Notes under the pieces: generated by a model
The model's database searches: none
Seen by the model: only the letters and a program-made list of their open reading frames with translations
What the model was told of the DNA's origin: nothing
Made by a program: the position numbers and the translations under genes
NCBI RefSeq assembly: GCF_002217755.1
Contig: NZ_BCFL01000018.1
Coordinates: forward strand, 434,001-498,000
Source: Streptomyces hyaluromycini
Lineage (GTDB): Bacteria; Actinomycetota; Actinomycetes; Streptomycetales; Streptomycetaceae
DNA length: 64,000 nt
Direction of reading: 5' to 3'
In this document: in pieces, positions 35,743-44,952 of the stretch
Position numbering within the stretch: the stretch's first letter is position 1
Layout of the letters: the number at the start of each line of letters is the position of its first letter

Positions 35743-36446
35743 AGGGGCCGGGTGAGCCGGGACCAGCGGCGGTCGTGGTGATAGGCGCGCAGTCCGGCCC
35801 TGGCCCGGGCGCGCGGCCGGTTGCCGTAGAAGCGGCGGGCCCAGGCCGAGCCGGGGCGGGCCAGCCGGGCCGCGCCGACGAGTCCGACCAGCGGGACGAT
35901 CACCCCGAAGATCGCGATGCGGGCCTTGCCCTTGCTCAGGGCGACGAGGGAGAAGGCGAAGTTGGCCACGACGTTCGCGATGACGGTCCCCCGGTCCTGG
36001 AGTTCGCCCGCCGAGAGGTCGTTGACGCCGAACGGCGAGAACCCCGCGAGCAACAGCCCCACCAGAGCGGCCGTGATGACGACGACCTCGACGCTCTTGC
36101 GGCCCTCCTCGGTCCAGTAGACGTCGCCGAGGTGCAGGATCAGCGCGAACTCGTCGAGGACGAGCCCGGCGCCGATCCCGAAGACGATCGCGGCGAGGGC
36201 CGCGCCGAGGCCGTTGCGGGAACTGGCGACCGCGCCGAAGCCGCCGACGACGACGAGGACGACCCCGGGGACCACGTGGTGGATGTGCAGCCCGCCCGCC
36301 TTCACGTTGCCGAACGGGCCTTTGCCGGCGCGGATCAGCCGGGTGACGGCCCGTGTGATCACAAAGGTCAGGACGAAGGCGGTCAGGGCCAGCAGCAGCG
36401 GGAGTTTGCCCGGCTCGACGATGTTCCGCTCCAGCCAATGTCCCAT
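35643..36446 (-). CDS. Multi-pass membrane protein of unknown function
   Basis: 267 aa from the ATG at 36446 with five or six hydrophobic segments (about 16-34, 57-75, 81-105, 121-139, 155-190). 'GLHIHHVVPGVVLV' holds a His cluster close to the membrane, and 'LHLGDVYWTEEGRKSVEV' is a conserved-looking loop. The last about 30 residues are Pro/Gly/Arg repeats (GPGPRPGPGPGPG) encoded by the sequence shared antisense with the rhomboid-like gene. Not assigned to a named family here. Confidence 0.78.
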   Translation of the reverse strand: MGHWLERNIVEPGKLPLLLALTAFVLTFVITRAVTRLIRAGKGPFGNVKAGGLHIHHVVPGVVLVVVGGFGAVASSRNGLGAALAAIVFGIGAGLVLDEFALILHLGDVYWTEEGRKSVEVVVITAALVGLLLAGFSPFGVNDLSAGELQDRGTVIANVVANFAFSLVALSKGKARIAIFGVIVPLVGLVGAARLARPGSAWARRFYGNRPRARARAGLRAYHHDRRWSRLTRPLQDWIGGKPDRPEPVRLPGPGPRPGPGPGPGRR

Positions 36447-36458
36447 GTGCGCACTTTA

Positions 36459-36507
36459 TCCCCGGCCGGACTCCCGCCCGGCGGCCCGGCGTGAGTCCGG
36501 CCGGGGA
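36459..36507. promoter_or_regulatory. Long inverted repeat between divergent genes
   Basis: 15-bp perfect arms TCCCCGGCCGGACTC and GAGTCCGGCCGGGGA separated by 19 bases, placed between the divergent starts at 36446 (-) and 36543 (+, cobS). Because both genes read away from it, it is not a terminator for either; a leader hairpin or operator is possible. Confidence 0.55.
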
Positions 36508-36542
36508 CGCGGTCCTTCCTGACCACCGGGTAACCTGCGCCG

Positions 36543-37337
36543 GTGGCTGCGACCTCTGCGACTCCCTGGCCGGACGGCCTCCGCTTCGCCTTCGGCACGC
36601 TCACCGTGTTCCCCGTGAAGGTCACCCGCTGGGACCGCGAGGCGGCCCGCGGCGGCATGCTGTCCGCTCCGCTGGCCGGCCTCGCGGTCGGCGTCTGCGC
36701 GGGGGCGGTCGGTGCGCTGCTGGTGGCGGTCGGGGCGAGTGCGCTGGTGGCCGCGGTCGCCGCCGTCGCCGTACCGGCCGTGCTCACCCGGGGGCTGCAC
36801 CTGGACGGCCTCGCCGACACCGCCGACGGCCTGGGCAGCGGCAAGCCCGCCGAGGACGCCCTGCGGATCATGAAGCAGTCGGACATCGGGCCGTTCGGGG
36901 TGATCACGCTCGTCTTCGTCCTGCTCGGGCAGGTGGCCGCACTGGCCCAGGCCTACGGCGACGGGTGGGCGCGGGGCGCTCTGGCGGCGGTCGTCGCGGC
37001 GACGGTGGCCCGGCTGGCGCTGACGCTGGCCGCGGTGGAGGGGGTGCCCGCCGCCCGGCCGGAGGGGCTGGGGGCGGCGGTGGCCGGGGTGGTGCCCAAG
37101 GTGGGGGCGACCGTGGTCACGTTCGCGGTGATGCTGCTGGCGGCGGGCGCCGGGGCGCTGGTCGGGCCGGGCGACAGCCTGCGGGCGCTGCTCGCGGTGG
37201 TGGTGGCCGAGGCCGCGACGGACGGGCTGCTGCGGCACTGCAGGCGGCGGTTCGGCGGGGTGACCGGGGACGTGTTCGGGGCACTCGCCGAGACGGCGGC
37301 GACGGCGGCGCTCGTGGTGTTCTCGCTGGGCCACTGA
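36543..37337 (+). CDS. cobS: Adenosylcobinamide-GDP ribazoletransferase (cobalamin synthase)
   Basis: 264 aa integral membrane enzyme. Family motif 'LTRGLHLDGLADTADGLG' near 82, with the acidic metal-binding residues, is clear, as are 'IMKQSDIGPFGV' and the multi-helix core. CobS joins adenosylcobinamide-GDP (from CobU) and alpha-ribazole (from the CobT pathway) to form B12. GTG at 36543 with no strong ribosome site. No cobalamin riboswitch was seen upstream. Confidence 0.93.
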   Translation: MAATSATPWPDGLRFAFGTLTVFPVKVTRWDREAARGGMLSAPLAGLAVGVCAGAVGALLVAVGASALVAAVAAVAVPAVLTRGLHLDGLADTADGLGSGKPAEDALRIMKQSDIGPFGVITLVFVLLGQVAALAQAYGDGWARGALAAVVAATVARLALTLAAVEGVPAARPEGLGAAVAGVVPKVGATVVTFAVMLLAAGAGALVGPGDSLRALLAVVVAEAATDGLLRHCRRRFGGVTGDVFGALAETAATAALVVFSLGH

Positions 37338-37352
37338 AGGGCCGCCTCAGCC

Positions 37353-38126
37353 TCAGCAGGCCTTTCGCCACACCCCCAGCTCGTACTTCTTCTCCAGTGA
37401 GCTCAGTCGCAGCCTGCGTGACTGTGCGCAGAACCTGCTCGTCGGCAGTTCGTACTCCACGTGGAAGACCGCCTTGTCCGCCTTGACGAACGGCTTCAGG
37501 TCGTCGCACTCGCCGTACTGGGCGCACTGCTCGTTCACCGCGAAGTCGAAGTCCCCCACCAACTGCGGGATCTGGTCCAGGTCGTTCTTCAGGCCCACCG
37601 ACATGCCCCGGTCGTGGGCGAGCCGGGCGATGAGCCTGTTGTAGCGGAGCTGGTCGGCCGCATCGAGGGCGAAGCCCGTGCGGTTCTTGTAGCCGTCCAT
37701 GTTGTCGGGCTCCACCGCGTCGAAGCCCTTGTCCCTGCACATGTCGAAGCGGGCCGCCATCAACGGCTCCAGCACGTCCGTACGGCGGATGTCGAGCCAG
37801 CGCTCGCCCTTCCAGCCGTTGCCGCGGCCGAGCACCGACGCCGGGAACCTCTTCGCGTCGGGGCGCCAGTCCTCGTAGGCGCCGGTGGAGACGTAGCAGA
37901 TGACCCTGCGGCCCTTGTCGTGCAGCGTGGCGACCGTCGCCCTGGACTGGTCGAAGCCGTCGATGTCGTAGACGGACGCCTTGACGGAGGTGTCGACACG
38001 GCCGCTCAGCTGCCACTGCCAGCTGATGCCCGGCCGGGGTTGCCAGCGTCCGGCGTCGTCCGGGGCCCGGGTGCAGCCGGCGAGCAGGGCCAGAAGGGCG
38101 AGCAGCGGGACGGCGCGGAGGTTCAC
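37353..38126 (-). CDS. GH114 endo-alpha-1,4-polygalactosaminidase-like lipoprotein
   Basis: 257 aa from the GTG at 38126 (GGAG 8 nt upstream). Lipobox 'LLAGC' at about residue 21. The TIM-barrel GH114 core shows 'WQWQLSG', 'YDIDGFD', 'VICYVSTGAYEDWRPD', 'WLDIR', 'GFDAVEPDNMDGY' and 'GLKNDLDQIPQLV', with the acidic catalytic candidates in 'DIDGFD' and 'EPDN'. Known members cut galactosamine polymers. It probably acts on extracellular or wall polysaccharide. The long frame upstream of the GTG is not supported. Confidence 0.88.
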   Translation of the reverse strand: MNLRAVPLLALLALLAGCTRAPDDAGRWQPRPGISWQWQLSGRVDTSVKASVYDIDGFDQSRATVATLHDKGRRVICYVSTGAYEDWRPDAKRFPASVLGRGNGWKGERWLDIRRTDVLEPLMAARFDMCRDKGFDAVEPDNMDGYKNRTGFALDAADQLRYNRLIARLAHDRGMSVGLKNDLDQIPQLVGDFDFAVNEQCAQYGECDDLKPFVKADKAVFHVEYELPTSRFCAQSRRLRLSSLEKKYELGVWRKAC

Positions 38127-38206
38127 CGGGCGGGCTCCAGGGTGTGCGGTCGGGTACCCGATGGATGATCTCCCGTCCCGGGCACGGCGCAGTACACCGG
38201 GGCCAC

Positions 38207-38238
38207 GTGGATACAGCCCCGCGCCCCTGAAGGGGCGC
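38207..38238 (-). repeat. Short family A copy
   Basis: GATACAGCCCCGCGCCCCTG followed by AAGGGGCGC; the hairpin GCGCCCCT-GA-AGGGGCGC is at 38221-38238. Located upstream of the GH114 gene. Confidence 0.6.
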
Positions 38239-38468
38239 TCCGCCTCCCGGCGCGGTGGAAAGTGGCTGCGACGCCACCCCCAGGTGAACACCCGCAGGAA
38301 TGAGCGAACGCATACACACGCGTAGGCTCGTCCCGGGTGTTCGCCGACGGGGGTGAAGGCCCCGGTGGCAAAGCGCTCCGAGGGAACTCCCCAGGGTCGC
38401 TTCCCGGGCCCGGTCGACCCACCCGCTCGGCCACTGCAACTCAACATCGGAAGCGAGATTCCACCACC

Positions 38469-40013
38469 GTGACTGCTCTCACTCTCAGCACCTCAGCGGC
38501 GCCCGGCCTCCGGGCCGACGCGATCGTGATCGGTGTCGCCAAGGGCGCCAAGGGCCCGGTCGTCGCCCCGGGCGCCGAAGCCGTGGACACGGCCTACGAC
38601 GGCAGGCTGGCCGCCGTCCTGGAGACCCTCGGTGCCTCGGGTGCCGAGGGCGAACTGACGAAGCTGCCCGCTCCGGACGGCTTCAAGGCCCCGCTGGTCA
38701 TCGCGGTGGGCCTGGGCGCCGAGCCCGGCCGGGACGCGGACTACGAGGCCGAGGCGCTGCGCCGGGCGGCCGGTGTCGCCGCCCGCACGCTGGCCGGGGC
38801 CAAGAAGGCGGCCTTCGCGCTGCCGGTCGAGGACGCGGCCGCCGTGGGCGCGATCGGCGAGGGTGTGCTGCTCGGCGCGTACTCCTTCAACACGTACAAG
38901 GACAACGGTGCCGGCACCGGCACCGGCAAGAACGCGAAGGCGAAGAACGGCCGGACGCCGCTCGCCGAGGGCGTGCTGCTCGGCGGCAAGCCGCGGGACG
39001 CGGCCCACAAGGCGGCCCTGGCCCGCGCCACGGCCGTCTCCGAGGAGCTGAACCGGGCCCGCGACCTGGTCAACACCCCGCCGAACGACCTCACGCCGGC
39101 CGCGTTCGCCGCGATCGCCCAGGGCGCGGCCAAGGAGCACGGCCTGAAGATCCAGGTGCTCGACGACAAGGCGCTCGCCAAGGACGGGTACGGCGGCATC
39201 CTCGGCGTCGGCGGCGGCTCGGCCGCGACCCCGCGGCTGGTGAAGCTGTCGTACACGCACGCCGACGCGGACAAGCACCTCGCCTTCGTCGGCAAGGGCA
39301 TCACCTACGACTCGGGCGGTATCTCGCTCAAGCCGGCCGGCCACAACGAGACGATGAAGTGCGACATGAGCGGCGCGGCGGCGGTGTTCGCGGCCGTCGT
39401 CACGGCGGCGCGGCTCGGCCTGCCGGTCAATGTGACCGGGTGGCTGGCGCTGGCCGAGAACATGCCGTCCGGTAGCGCCGTGCGCCCGGGTGACGTGCTG
39501 CGCATGTACAGCGGCAAGACCGTCGAGGTGCTCAACACGGACGCGGAGGGCCGGCTGGTGCTCGCCGACGCGCTGTGGGCGGCGTCGGCGGAGCAGCCGG
39601 ACGCGATCGTGGACGTGGCGACGCTGACCGGCGCGATGATGCTGGCGCTGGGCAGCCGGACGTTCGGGATCATGGCCAACGACGACGCGTTCCGCTCCGC
39701 GGTGCACGAGGCCGCGGAGGAGGTGGGCGAGCCGGCGTGGCCGATGCCGCTGCCCGAGCACCTGCGCAAGGGGATGGACTCCCCCACCGCGGACATCGCG
39801 AACATGGGTGAGCGGATGGGCGGCGGGCTGGTCGCCGGGCTCTTCCTGCGCGAGTTCGTGGGTGAGGGGATCACCTGGGCGCACCTGGACATCGCGGGGC
39901 CGGCCTTCAACGAGGGGGGCGCCTTCGGCTACACGCCTAAGGGGGGCACGGGTTCGGCGGTGCGGACGCTGGTGCGGCTGGCGGAGCTGACGGCCGAGGG
40001 CGACCTCGGCTGA
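38469..40013 (+). CDS. pepA: Leucyl aminopeptidase (M17)
   Basis: 514 aa from the GTG at 38469. The M17 signature 'NTDAEGRLVLADAL' is present, with metal and catalytic residues in 'GKGITYDSGGISLKP' and 'MKCDMSGAAAV'. N-terminal macro-like domain (1-180) then the peptidase domain. Cytoplasmic two-metal exopeptidase that releases N-terminal residues from peptides. No strong ribosome site; a run of A-rich sequence (AAGCGAG) lies about 10 nt upstream. Confidence 0.95.
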   Translation: MTALTLSTSAAPGLRADAIVIGVAKGAKGPVVAPGAEAVDTAYDGRLAAVLETLGASGAEGELTKLPAPDGFKAPLVIAVGLGAEPGRDADYEAEALRRAAGVAARTLAGAKKAAFALPVEDAAAVGAIGEGVLLGAYSFNTYKDNGAGTGTGKNAKAKNGRTPLAEGVLLGGKPRDAAHKAALARATAVSEELNRARDLVNTPPNDLTPAAFAAIAQGAAKEHGLKIQVLDDKALAKDGYGGILGVGGGSAATPRLVKLSYTHADADKHLAFVGKGITYDSGGISLKPAGHNETMKCDMSGAAAVFAAVVTAARLGLPVNVTGWLALAENMPSGSAVRPGDVLRMYSGKTVEVLNTDAEGRLVLADALWAASAEQPDAIVDVATLTGAMMLALGSRTFGIMANDDAFRSAVHEAAEEVGEPAWPMPLPEHLRKGMDSPTADIANMGERMGGGLVAGLFLREFVGEGITWAHLDIAGPAFNEGGAFGYTPKGGTGSAVRTLVRLAELTAEGDLG

Positions 40014-40027
40014 CGTCGGGTTTTGTG

Positions 40028-40064
40028 GACGGGACCTCGCGCGCGGGTAGGGCGGGGTCCCGTC
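40028..40064 (+). terminator. Terminator after pepA
   Basis: 9-bp perfect stem GACGGGACC/GGTCCCGTC with a GC-rich 19-nt loop, 15 bases past the pepA stop. Confidence 0.65.
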
Positions 40065-40099
40065 GCCTATTGGTTCGGGGCTTTCGGTTGTGTGGCGAC

Positions 40100-40175
40100 T
40101 GCGGGTGATTCGTGGCTTGTCGCGCCCCGCGGCGGAGCCGCCAATGTCACGGCCCCGCGCCCCTTGCGGGGCGCT
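40100..40175 (-). repeat. Dispersed repeat family A
   Basis: Inverse-orientation copy with CGCGCCCCGCGGCGGAGCCG and the hairpin GCGCCCC-TTGC-GGGGCGC (40157-40174), between pepA and lpdA. The rest of the 353-bp gap up to 40366 holds the lpdA promoter region; nothing else was recognised. Confidence 0.7.
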
Positions 40176-40366
40176 GCGTGTGGTGTCTCACACCCCAGCC
40201 CCGCGTCTCGTTCACCTCCGACAAGTGCGAAGATGGGGCTCGGCAGGACAGGGCCCCACCCACAGGGCCGAAAGAAGAGCGGCCGGACAACAGCCGACCG
40301 ACCGGTCAACCACCCGTATGGGAAAAAGGTGCCCGGCGTACGGCGCACATGCATGGAGGACGTGAC

Positions 40367-41755
40367 GTGGCGAACGACGCCAGCACCGTTTTCGACCTAG
40401 TGATCCTCGGCGGTGGTAGTGGCGGTTACGCCGCGGCCCTGCGCGGGGCGCAGCTGGGCCTGGACGTCGCCCTGATCGAGAAGGACAAGGTCGGCGGTAC
40501 CTGCCTGCACCGGGGTTGCATCCCCACCAAGGCCCTGCTGCACGCGGGCGAGATCGCCGACCAGGCCCGCGAGAGCGAGCAGTTCGGTGTCAAGGCCACC
40601 TTCGAGGGCATCGACGTGCCGGCCGTCCACAAGTACAAGGACGGCGTCATCGCCGGTCTGTACAAGGGCCTGCAGGGTCTGATCGCCTCGCGGAAGGTGA
40701 CGTACATCGAGGGCACGGGGCGTCTCTCCTCCCCGACCTCCGTGGACGTGAACGGCCAGCGCATCCAGGGCCGCCACGTCCTCCTGGCGACCGGCTCCGT
40801 GCCGAAGTCGCTGCCGGGCCTGGAGATCGACGGCAACCGCATCATCTCCTCCGACCACGCCCTCGTCCTGGACCGCGTGCCGAAGTCCGCGATCATCCTC
40901 GGCGGCGGTGTCATCGGCGTCGAGTTCGCCTCCGCGTGGAAGTCCTTCGGTGCCGACGTCACCGTCATCGAGGGCCTCAAGCACCTCGTCCCGGTCGAGG
41001 ACGAGAACTCCTCCAAGCTTCTTGAGCGCGCGTTCCGCAAGCGCGGCATCAAGTTCAACCTGGGCACCTTCTTCTCGAAGGCCGAGTACACCGCCGACGG
41101 CGTCAAGGTCACCCTCGCCGACGGCAAGGAGTTCGAGGCCGAGGTCCTGCTCGTCGCCGTCGGCCGCGGCCCGGTCTCGACCGGTCTCGGTTACGAGGAG
41201 CAGGGTGTCGCCATGGACCGCGGCTACGTCCTGGTCGACGAGTACATGCGGACCAACGTCCCGACCATCTCCGCCGTCGGCGACCTGGTGCCGACCCTCC
41301 AGCTCGCGCACGTCGGCTTCGCCGAGGGCATCCTGGTGGCGGAGCGCCTGGCGGGTCTGAAGACCGTCCCGATCGACTACGACGGTGTCCCCCGCGTGAC
41401 CTACTGCCACCCGGAGGTCGCCTCCGTCGGCATCACCGAGGCCAAGGCCAAGGAGATCTACGGTGCGGACAAGGTCGTCGCGCTGAAGTACAACCTGGCG
41501 GGCAACGGCAAGAGCAAGATCCTGAACACCGCGGGCGAGATCAAGCTCGTCCAGGTGAAGGACGGTGCCGTGGTCGGCGTCCACATGGTCGGCGACCGCA
41601 TGGGCGAGCAGGTCGGCGAGGCCCAGCTGATCTACAACTGGGAGGCGCTGCCCGCCGAGGTCGCCCAGCTCATCCACGCCCACCCGACGCAGAACGAGGC
41701 GATGGGCGAGGCCCACCTGGCCCTGGCCGGCAAGCCCCTGCACTCGCACGACTGA
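40367..41755 (+). CDS. lpdA: Dihydrolipoyl dehydrogenase (E3)
   Basis: 462 aa from the GTG at 40367 (GGAGGA 6 nt upstream), the usual length. FAD motif 'GGGSGGYAAALRGAQLG', redox-active disulfide 'GGTCLHRGCIPTK', NAD motif 'LGGGVIGVEFA', 'SAVGDLV' and the catalytic His-Glu pair near the end ('HAHPTQNEAMGEA'). It reoxidises the dihydrolipoyl groups of the E2 encoded next door and serves pyruvate and 2-oxoglutarate dehydrogenases. 60 bp before sucB, likely one operon. Confidence 0.97.
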   Translation: MANDASTVFDLVILGGGSGGYAAALRGAQLGLDVALIEKDKVGGTCLHRGCIPTKALLHAGEIADQARESEQFGVKATFEGIDVPAVHKYKDGVIAGLYKGLQGLIASRKVTYIEGTGRLSSPTSVDVNGQRIQGRHVLLATGSVPKSLPGLEIDGNRIISSDHALVLDRVPKSAIILGGGVIGVEFASAWKSFGADVTVIEGLKHLVPVEDENSSKLLERAFRKRGIKFNLGTFFSKAEYTADGVKVTLADGKEFEAEVLLVAVGRGPVSTGLGYEEQGVAMDRGYVLVDEYMRTNVPTISAVGDLVPTLQLAHVGFAEGILVAERLAGLKTVPIDYDGVPRVTYCHPEVASVGITEAKAKEIYGADKVVALKYNLAGNGKSKILNTAGEIKLVQVKDGAVVGVHMVGDRMGEQVGEAQLIYNWEALPAEVAQLIHAHPTQNEAMGEAHLALAGKPLHSHD

Positions 41756-41815
41756 CCCTCGGTCGACACAAGCGACGACTCAGACTTCCGCAATTCGTAA
41801 GGAGCAACCGAAACC

Positions 41816-43609
41816 ATGGCGGTTTCCGTAACCCTTCCGGCGCTCGGCGAGAGCGTCACCGAGGGCACCGTCACCCGCTGGCTGAAGGCCGAGGGTGAAC
41901 GCGTCGAGGCCGACGAGCCGCTGCTCGAAGTCTCGACCGACAAGGTCGACACCGAGATCCCGGCCCCCGCCTCGGGCGTCCTGGCCTCCATCAAGGTCGC
42001 CGAGGACGAGACGGTCGAGGTCGGCGCCGAGCTGGCCATCATCGACGACGGCACCGGCGCCCCGGCTGCCGCTCCGGCCCCGGCCGCCGAGCCCGTCGCC
42101 GCTCCGGCTCCGGCCGCCCCGGCCCCCGCGCCGGTAGCCGAGGCCCCCGCCGCCCCCGCCCCGGCCCCCGCTGCCGCCGCCCCCGCCGCTGCGCCTTCTG
42201 TCCCCGGAGGGGTCGGCGCGTCCGGCACGGACGTGGTCCTGCCCGCGCTCGGTGAGTCCGTCACCGAGGGCACCGTCACCCGCTGGCTGAAGTCGGTCGG
42301 CGACTCCGTCGAGGCCGACGAGCCGCTGCTGGAGGTGTCCACCGACAAGGTCGACACCGAGATCCCGGCGCCCACCTCGGGTGTGCTGCTGGAGATCACG
42401 GTCGGCGAGGACGAGACCGCCGAGGTCGGCGCCAAGCTCGCCGTCATCGGCGCCCCGGGTGCCGCCCCGGCCGCCCCGGCTCCGGCGCCCGTCGCCGCTG
42501 CCCCGGCTCCGGCTCCGGCCGCTCCGGCCCCCGCGCCCGCCCCGGTCGCTCCGGCGCCCGCCCCGGTCGCCGCCGCTCCGGCTCCGGCCGCTCCGGCCCC
42601 GGCCCCCGCGCCGGTGGCCGCCGCCCCCGTCACCCCGGCTCCGTCCCCGGCCGCTCCGGTCGACGAGGGTGCCTACGTCACCCCGCTGGTCCGCAAGCTC
42701 GCCGCCGAGAACGGCGTCGACCTGGGCTCCGTCAAGGGCACCGGCGTCGGCGGCCGGATCCGCAAGCAGGACGTGCTCGCCGCCGCCGAGGCCGCGAAGG
42801 CCGCCGCCGCTGCTCCGGCCCCCGTGGCCGCCGCCGCTCCGACCGCCGCCGCTGCTGCCAAGAAGGCCCCGGCGCTGGAGGTCTCCCCGCTGCGCGGCCA
42901 GACCGTCAAGATGCCCCGCATCCGCAAGGTCATCGGCGACAACATGGTCAAGGCGCTGCACGAGCAGGCGCAGCTCTCCTCGGTCGTCGAGGTCGACGTG
43001 ACCCGCCTGATGCGGCTGCGCGCCCAGGCCAAGGACTCCTTCGCCGCGCGCGAGGGCGTCAAGCTCTCCCCGATGCCGTTCTTCGTCAAGGCGGCGGCCC
43101 AGGCGCTGAAGGCCCACCCGGCCATCAACGCCCGGATCAACGTGGAAGAGGGCACGATCACCTACTTCGACACCGAGAGCGTCGGTATCGCGGTGGACTC
43201 CGAGAAGGGCCTGATGACCCCGGTCATCAAGCACGCGGGCGACCTCAACATCGCCGGTATCGCCAAGGCCACCGCCGAGCTCGCGGGCAAGGTCCGGGCG
43301 AACAAGATCACCCCGGACGAGCTGTCCGGCGCGACCTTCACCATCTCCAACACCGGCTCGCGCGGCGCGCTGTTCGACACGATCATCGTGCCGCCGAACC
43401 AGGTCGCGATCCTCGGCATCGGTGCCACGGTCAAGCGTCCGGCCGTCATCGAGACGGAGGAAGGCACGGTCATCGGCGTCCGCGACATGACGTACCTGAC
43501 CCTGTCCTACGACCACCGCCTGGTGGACGGCGCCGACGCGGCCCGCTACCTGACGGCCGTCAAGGCGATCCTGGAGGCCGGCGAGTTCGAGGTCGAGCTC
43601 GGTCTCTGA
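41816..43609 (+). CDS. sucB: 2-oxoacid dehydrogenase E2 acyltransferase with two lipoyl domains
   Basis: 597 aa. Two nearly identical lipoyl domains with lipoyl lysines K43 and K178 ('[12 protein letters not shown]'), joined by Ala/Pro linkers (about 80-135 and 215-285). A peripheral subunit-binding domain ('[33 protein letters not shown]') precedes the catalytic domain with '[16 protein letters not shown]' (active-site His-Asp). Annotated as succinyltransferase; in actinobacteria a single E2 of this type is known to serve the pyruvate and 2-oxoglutarate complexes, which fits the nearby aceE and lack of another E2 here. AAGGAGC precedes the ATG. Confidence 0.95.
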   Translation: MAVSVTLPALGESVTEGTVTRWLKAEGERVEADEPLLEVSTDKVDTEIPAPASGVLASIKVAEDETVEVGAELAIIDDGTGAPAAAPAPAAEPVAAPAPAAPAPAPVAEAPAAPAPAPAAAAPAAAPSVPGGVGASGTDVVLPALGESVTEGTVTRWLKSVGDSVEADEPLLEVSTDKVDTEIPAPTSGVLLEITVGEDETAEVGAKLAVIGAPGAAPAAPAPAPVAAAPAPAPAAPAPAPAPVAPAPAPVAAAPAPAAPAPAPAPVAAAPVTPAPSPAAPVDEGAYVTPLVRKLAAENGVDLGSVKGTGVGGRIRKQDVLAAAEAAKAAAAAPAPVAAAAPTAAAAAKKAPALEVSPLRGQTVKMPRIRKVIGDNMVKALHEQAQLSSVVEVDVTRLMRLRAQAKDSFAAREGVKLSPMPFFVKAAAQALKAHPAINARINVEEGTITYFDTESVGIAVDSEKGLMTPVIKHAGDLNIAGIAKATAELAGKVRANKITPDELSGATFTISNTGSRGALFDTIIVPPNQVAILGIGATVKRPAVIETEEGTVIGVRDMTYLTLSYDHRLVDGADAARYLTAVKAILEAGEFEVELGL

Positions 43610-43675
43610 CCAGGTCGAGGATCTCAACGAGGTCTAGCTCGGCCTCTGACCCCCAGCGGGTTCCAGAGGGTTCCA

Positions 43676-43712
43676 CGGTGCCCCGTCCGGAGTTCTTCCG
43701 GGCGGGGCACCG
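43676..43712. terminator. Terminator after sucB
   Basis: 15-bp stem with one G-T pair (CGGTGCCCCGTCCGG / CCGGGCGGGGCACCG), loop AGTTCTT. It lies 66 bases past the sucB stop and separates lpdA-sucB from the GntR gene. Confidence 0.85.
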
Positions 43713-43962
43713 TCGTCCCACCCGGGCGTCAACCGGGCGTCGGACCAGGTGAGCGGCGTCGCCACCCGCACCTCGGCTCGCCGGTCCCGGGGCCGGCGCC
43801 GACGCGGAAGCGGCGTCCTTCAGCGGTACGGGGCTTACAGAACCCGTCGGCCCGGCAAGCGTGTAAGTCTCGTCTCACCTGCGCGAAAGCGCCCCCGCAC
43901 GCCTCTCCCGAAGGGCGGTCCGGCCTTATTGTCTAAACGTCAAACGCCCTTAAGGAGCTCCC

Positions 43963-44586
43963 ATGACCGCGCCCGTCGTCCACTCGCTGCGCGAACAGAT
44001 CCGCGAGCACATCGTGGAGGGAATCGTCAGCGGGCGCTGGAAGCCGGGCGAGCGGATCGTGGAGCGTCGGATCGCGACGGAGCTGGAGGTCAGCCAGACG
44101 CCGGTCAGGGAGGCGCTGCGCGAGCTGGAGTCCCTCCGTCTCATCGAGTCGGCGCCGAACAAGGGCGTGCGGGTGCGGAACCTGACGGCGGCCGACCTGG
44201 AGGAGAGCTACCCGGTGCGGGCCGGCCTGGAGGCGATCGCGGCGGAGCTGGCGGCGGAGAAGCTGGCCGAGGACTGCTCAGCCCTTGAGCCGCATGTGGC
44301 GGCCCTCTACGACGCCGACCGGAACGCCGACGGCACGGCCCAGGTCCGGCACACGGTCGGCTTCCACCGCGAGCTGGTCCGGGCGGCCGGGAACTCGGTG
44401 CTGCTGCACACCTGGGAGGGCCTGGGCATCGAGGTCTTCACGGCGCTGTCCATCCGCTGGCTGGGCACGGTCCAGCAGTCGTACGCGGAGGAGCACGAGG
44501 AGCTGGTGGCGGCGTTCCAGCGCCGGGACCCGCGCATCGCGGACATCGTGAAGTCCCACGTCCTGGGCTGCGCCCCGAGACCGTGA
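43963..44586 (+). CDS. GntR-family regulator with FCD effector domain
   Basis: 207 aa. Winged-helix domain at 5-75 ('IREHIVEGIVSGRWKPGERIVERRIATELEVSQTPVREALRELES') and an FCD (FadR C-terminal) domain after it, with metal-ligand candidates in 'RAGLEAIAAE', 'FHRELVRAAGN' and the 'EEHEELVAAF' helix. FCD regulators often sense organic acids such as pyruvate, lactate or TCA intermediates. TAAGGAG lies before the ATG. It sits between sucB and aceE, so control of the pyruvate dehydrogenase genes is the natural hypothesis. A TTGTCTAAACGTCAAAC sequence just upstream may be its own operator or promoter. Confidence 0.88.
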   Translation: MTAPVVHSLREQIREHIVEGIVSGRWKPGERIVERRIATELEVSQTPVREALRELESLRLIESAPNKGVRVRNLTAADLEESYPVRAGLEAIAAELAAEKLAEDCSALEPHVAALYDADRNADGTAQVRHTVGFHRELVRAAGNSVLLHTWEGLGIEVFTALSIRWLGTVQQSYAEEHEELVAAFQRRDPRIADIVKSHVLGCAPRP

Positions 44587-44602
44587 GCCTTCGGGGTCAC
44601 GG

Positions 44603-44655
44603 CAAGCCCGGCACCGCCGAAAAGCGCCGTCGCGGCTGATCGCCGTCGCGGTGGA
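44603..44655 (+). repeat. Dispersed repeat family B
   Basis: GGCACCGCCGAAAAGCGCCG then TCGCGGCTGATCGCCGTCGCGG, 16 bases past the GntR stop. The 366-bp gap to aceE also holds the aceE promoter (next entry). Confidence 0.65.
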
Positions 44656-44813
44656 GAAGACCTGGCGGGAAGCCCCTCCCACACACGAGCGCGCCCTCGC
44701 TCAAACACCGCCTCACCTGCGTAAACGCCGGTTGGATCACGTCACCCGGTGCCACTGCCGAAGGCACGCCGTGCCGACTTTCTCGGAATCGAGAGGTTTT
44801 GCCCCTCAACCCT

Positions 44814-44842
44814 TTGATCGATCATCGATCAGGGAGTTAGAG
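44814..44842 (+). promoter_or_regulatory. aceE promoter with overlapping operator
   Basis: TTGATC (44814-44819) and TAGAGT (44837-44842) are spaced by 17 bp, a good -35/-10 pair. A perfect palindrome TGATCGAT-C-ATCGATCA (44815-44831) covers the -35 element and most of the spacer, a position typical of a repressor site. The neighbouring GntR/FCD regulator is the likeliest binder. Confidence 0.6.
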
Positions 44843-44952
44843 TCACCGACGGGCTCGCACCCGGGCCCTCTGCCCTGTCCTGCCAAAGACCAAGGGCACC
44901 CCCGAACCCCTTGCCGATGAGGGAACCCCCTTCGACTGAGGAAGGCGGCGAC

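Noticed and set aside
36447..36542. Cobalamin riboswitch before cobS (and before cobU and cobT)
   Set aside because: No B12-box (GCCACTG) or conserved core was found in any of the three leaders; the gaps are short and cobT appears leaderless.
37353..38447. Long 364-codon version of the GH114 protein
   Set aside because: The extra N-terminal 107 codons run through a dispersed repeat; the GTG at 38126 is followed at once by a lipoprotein signal.
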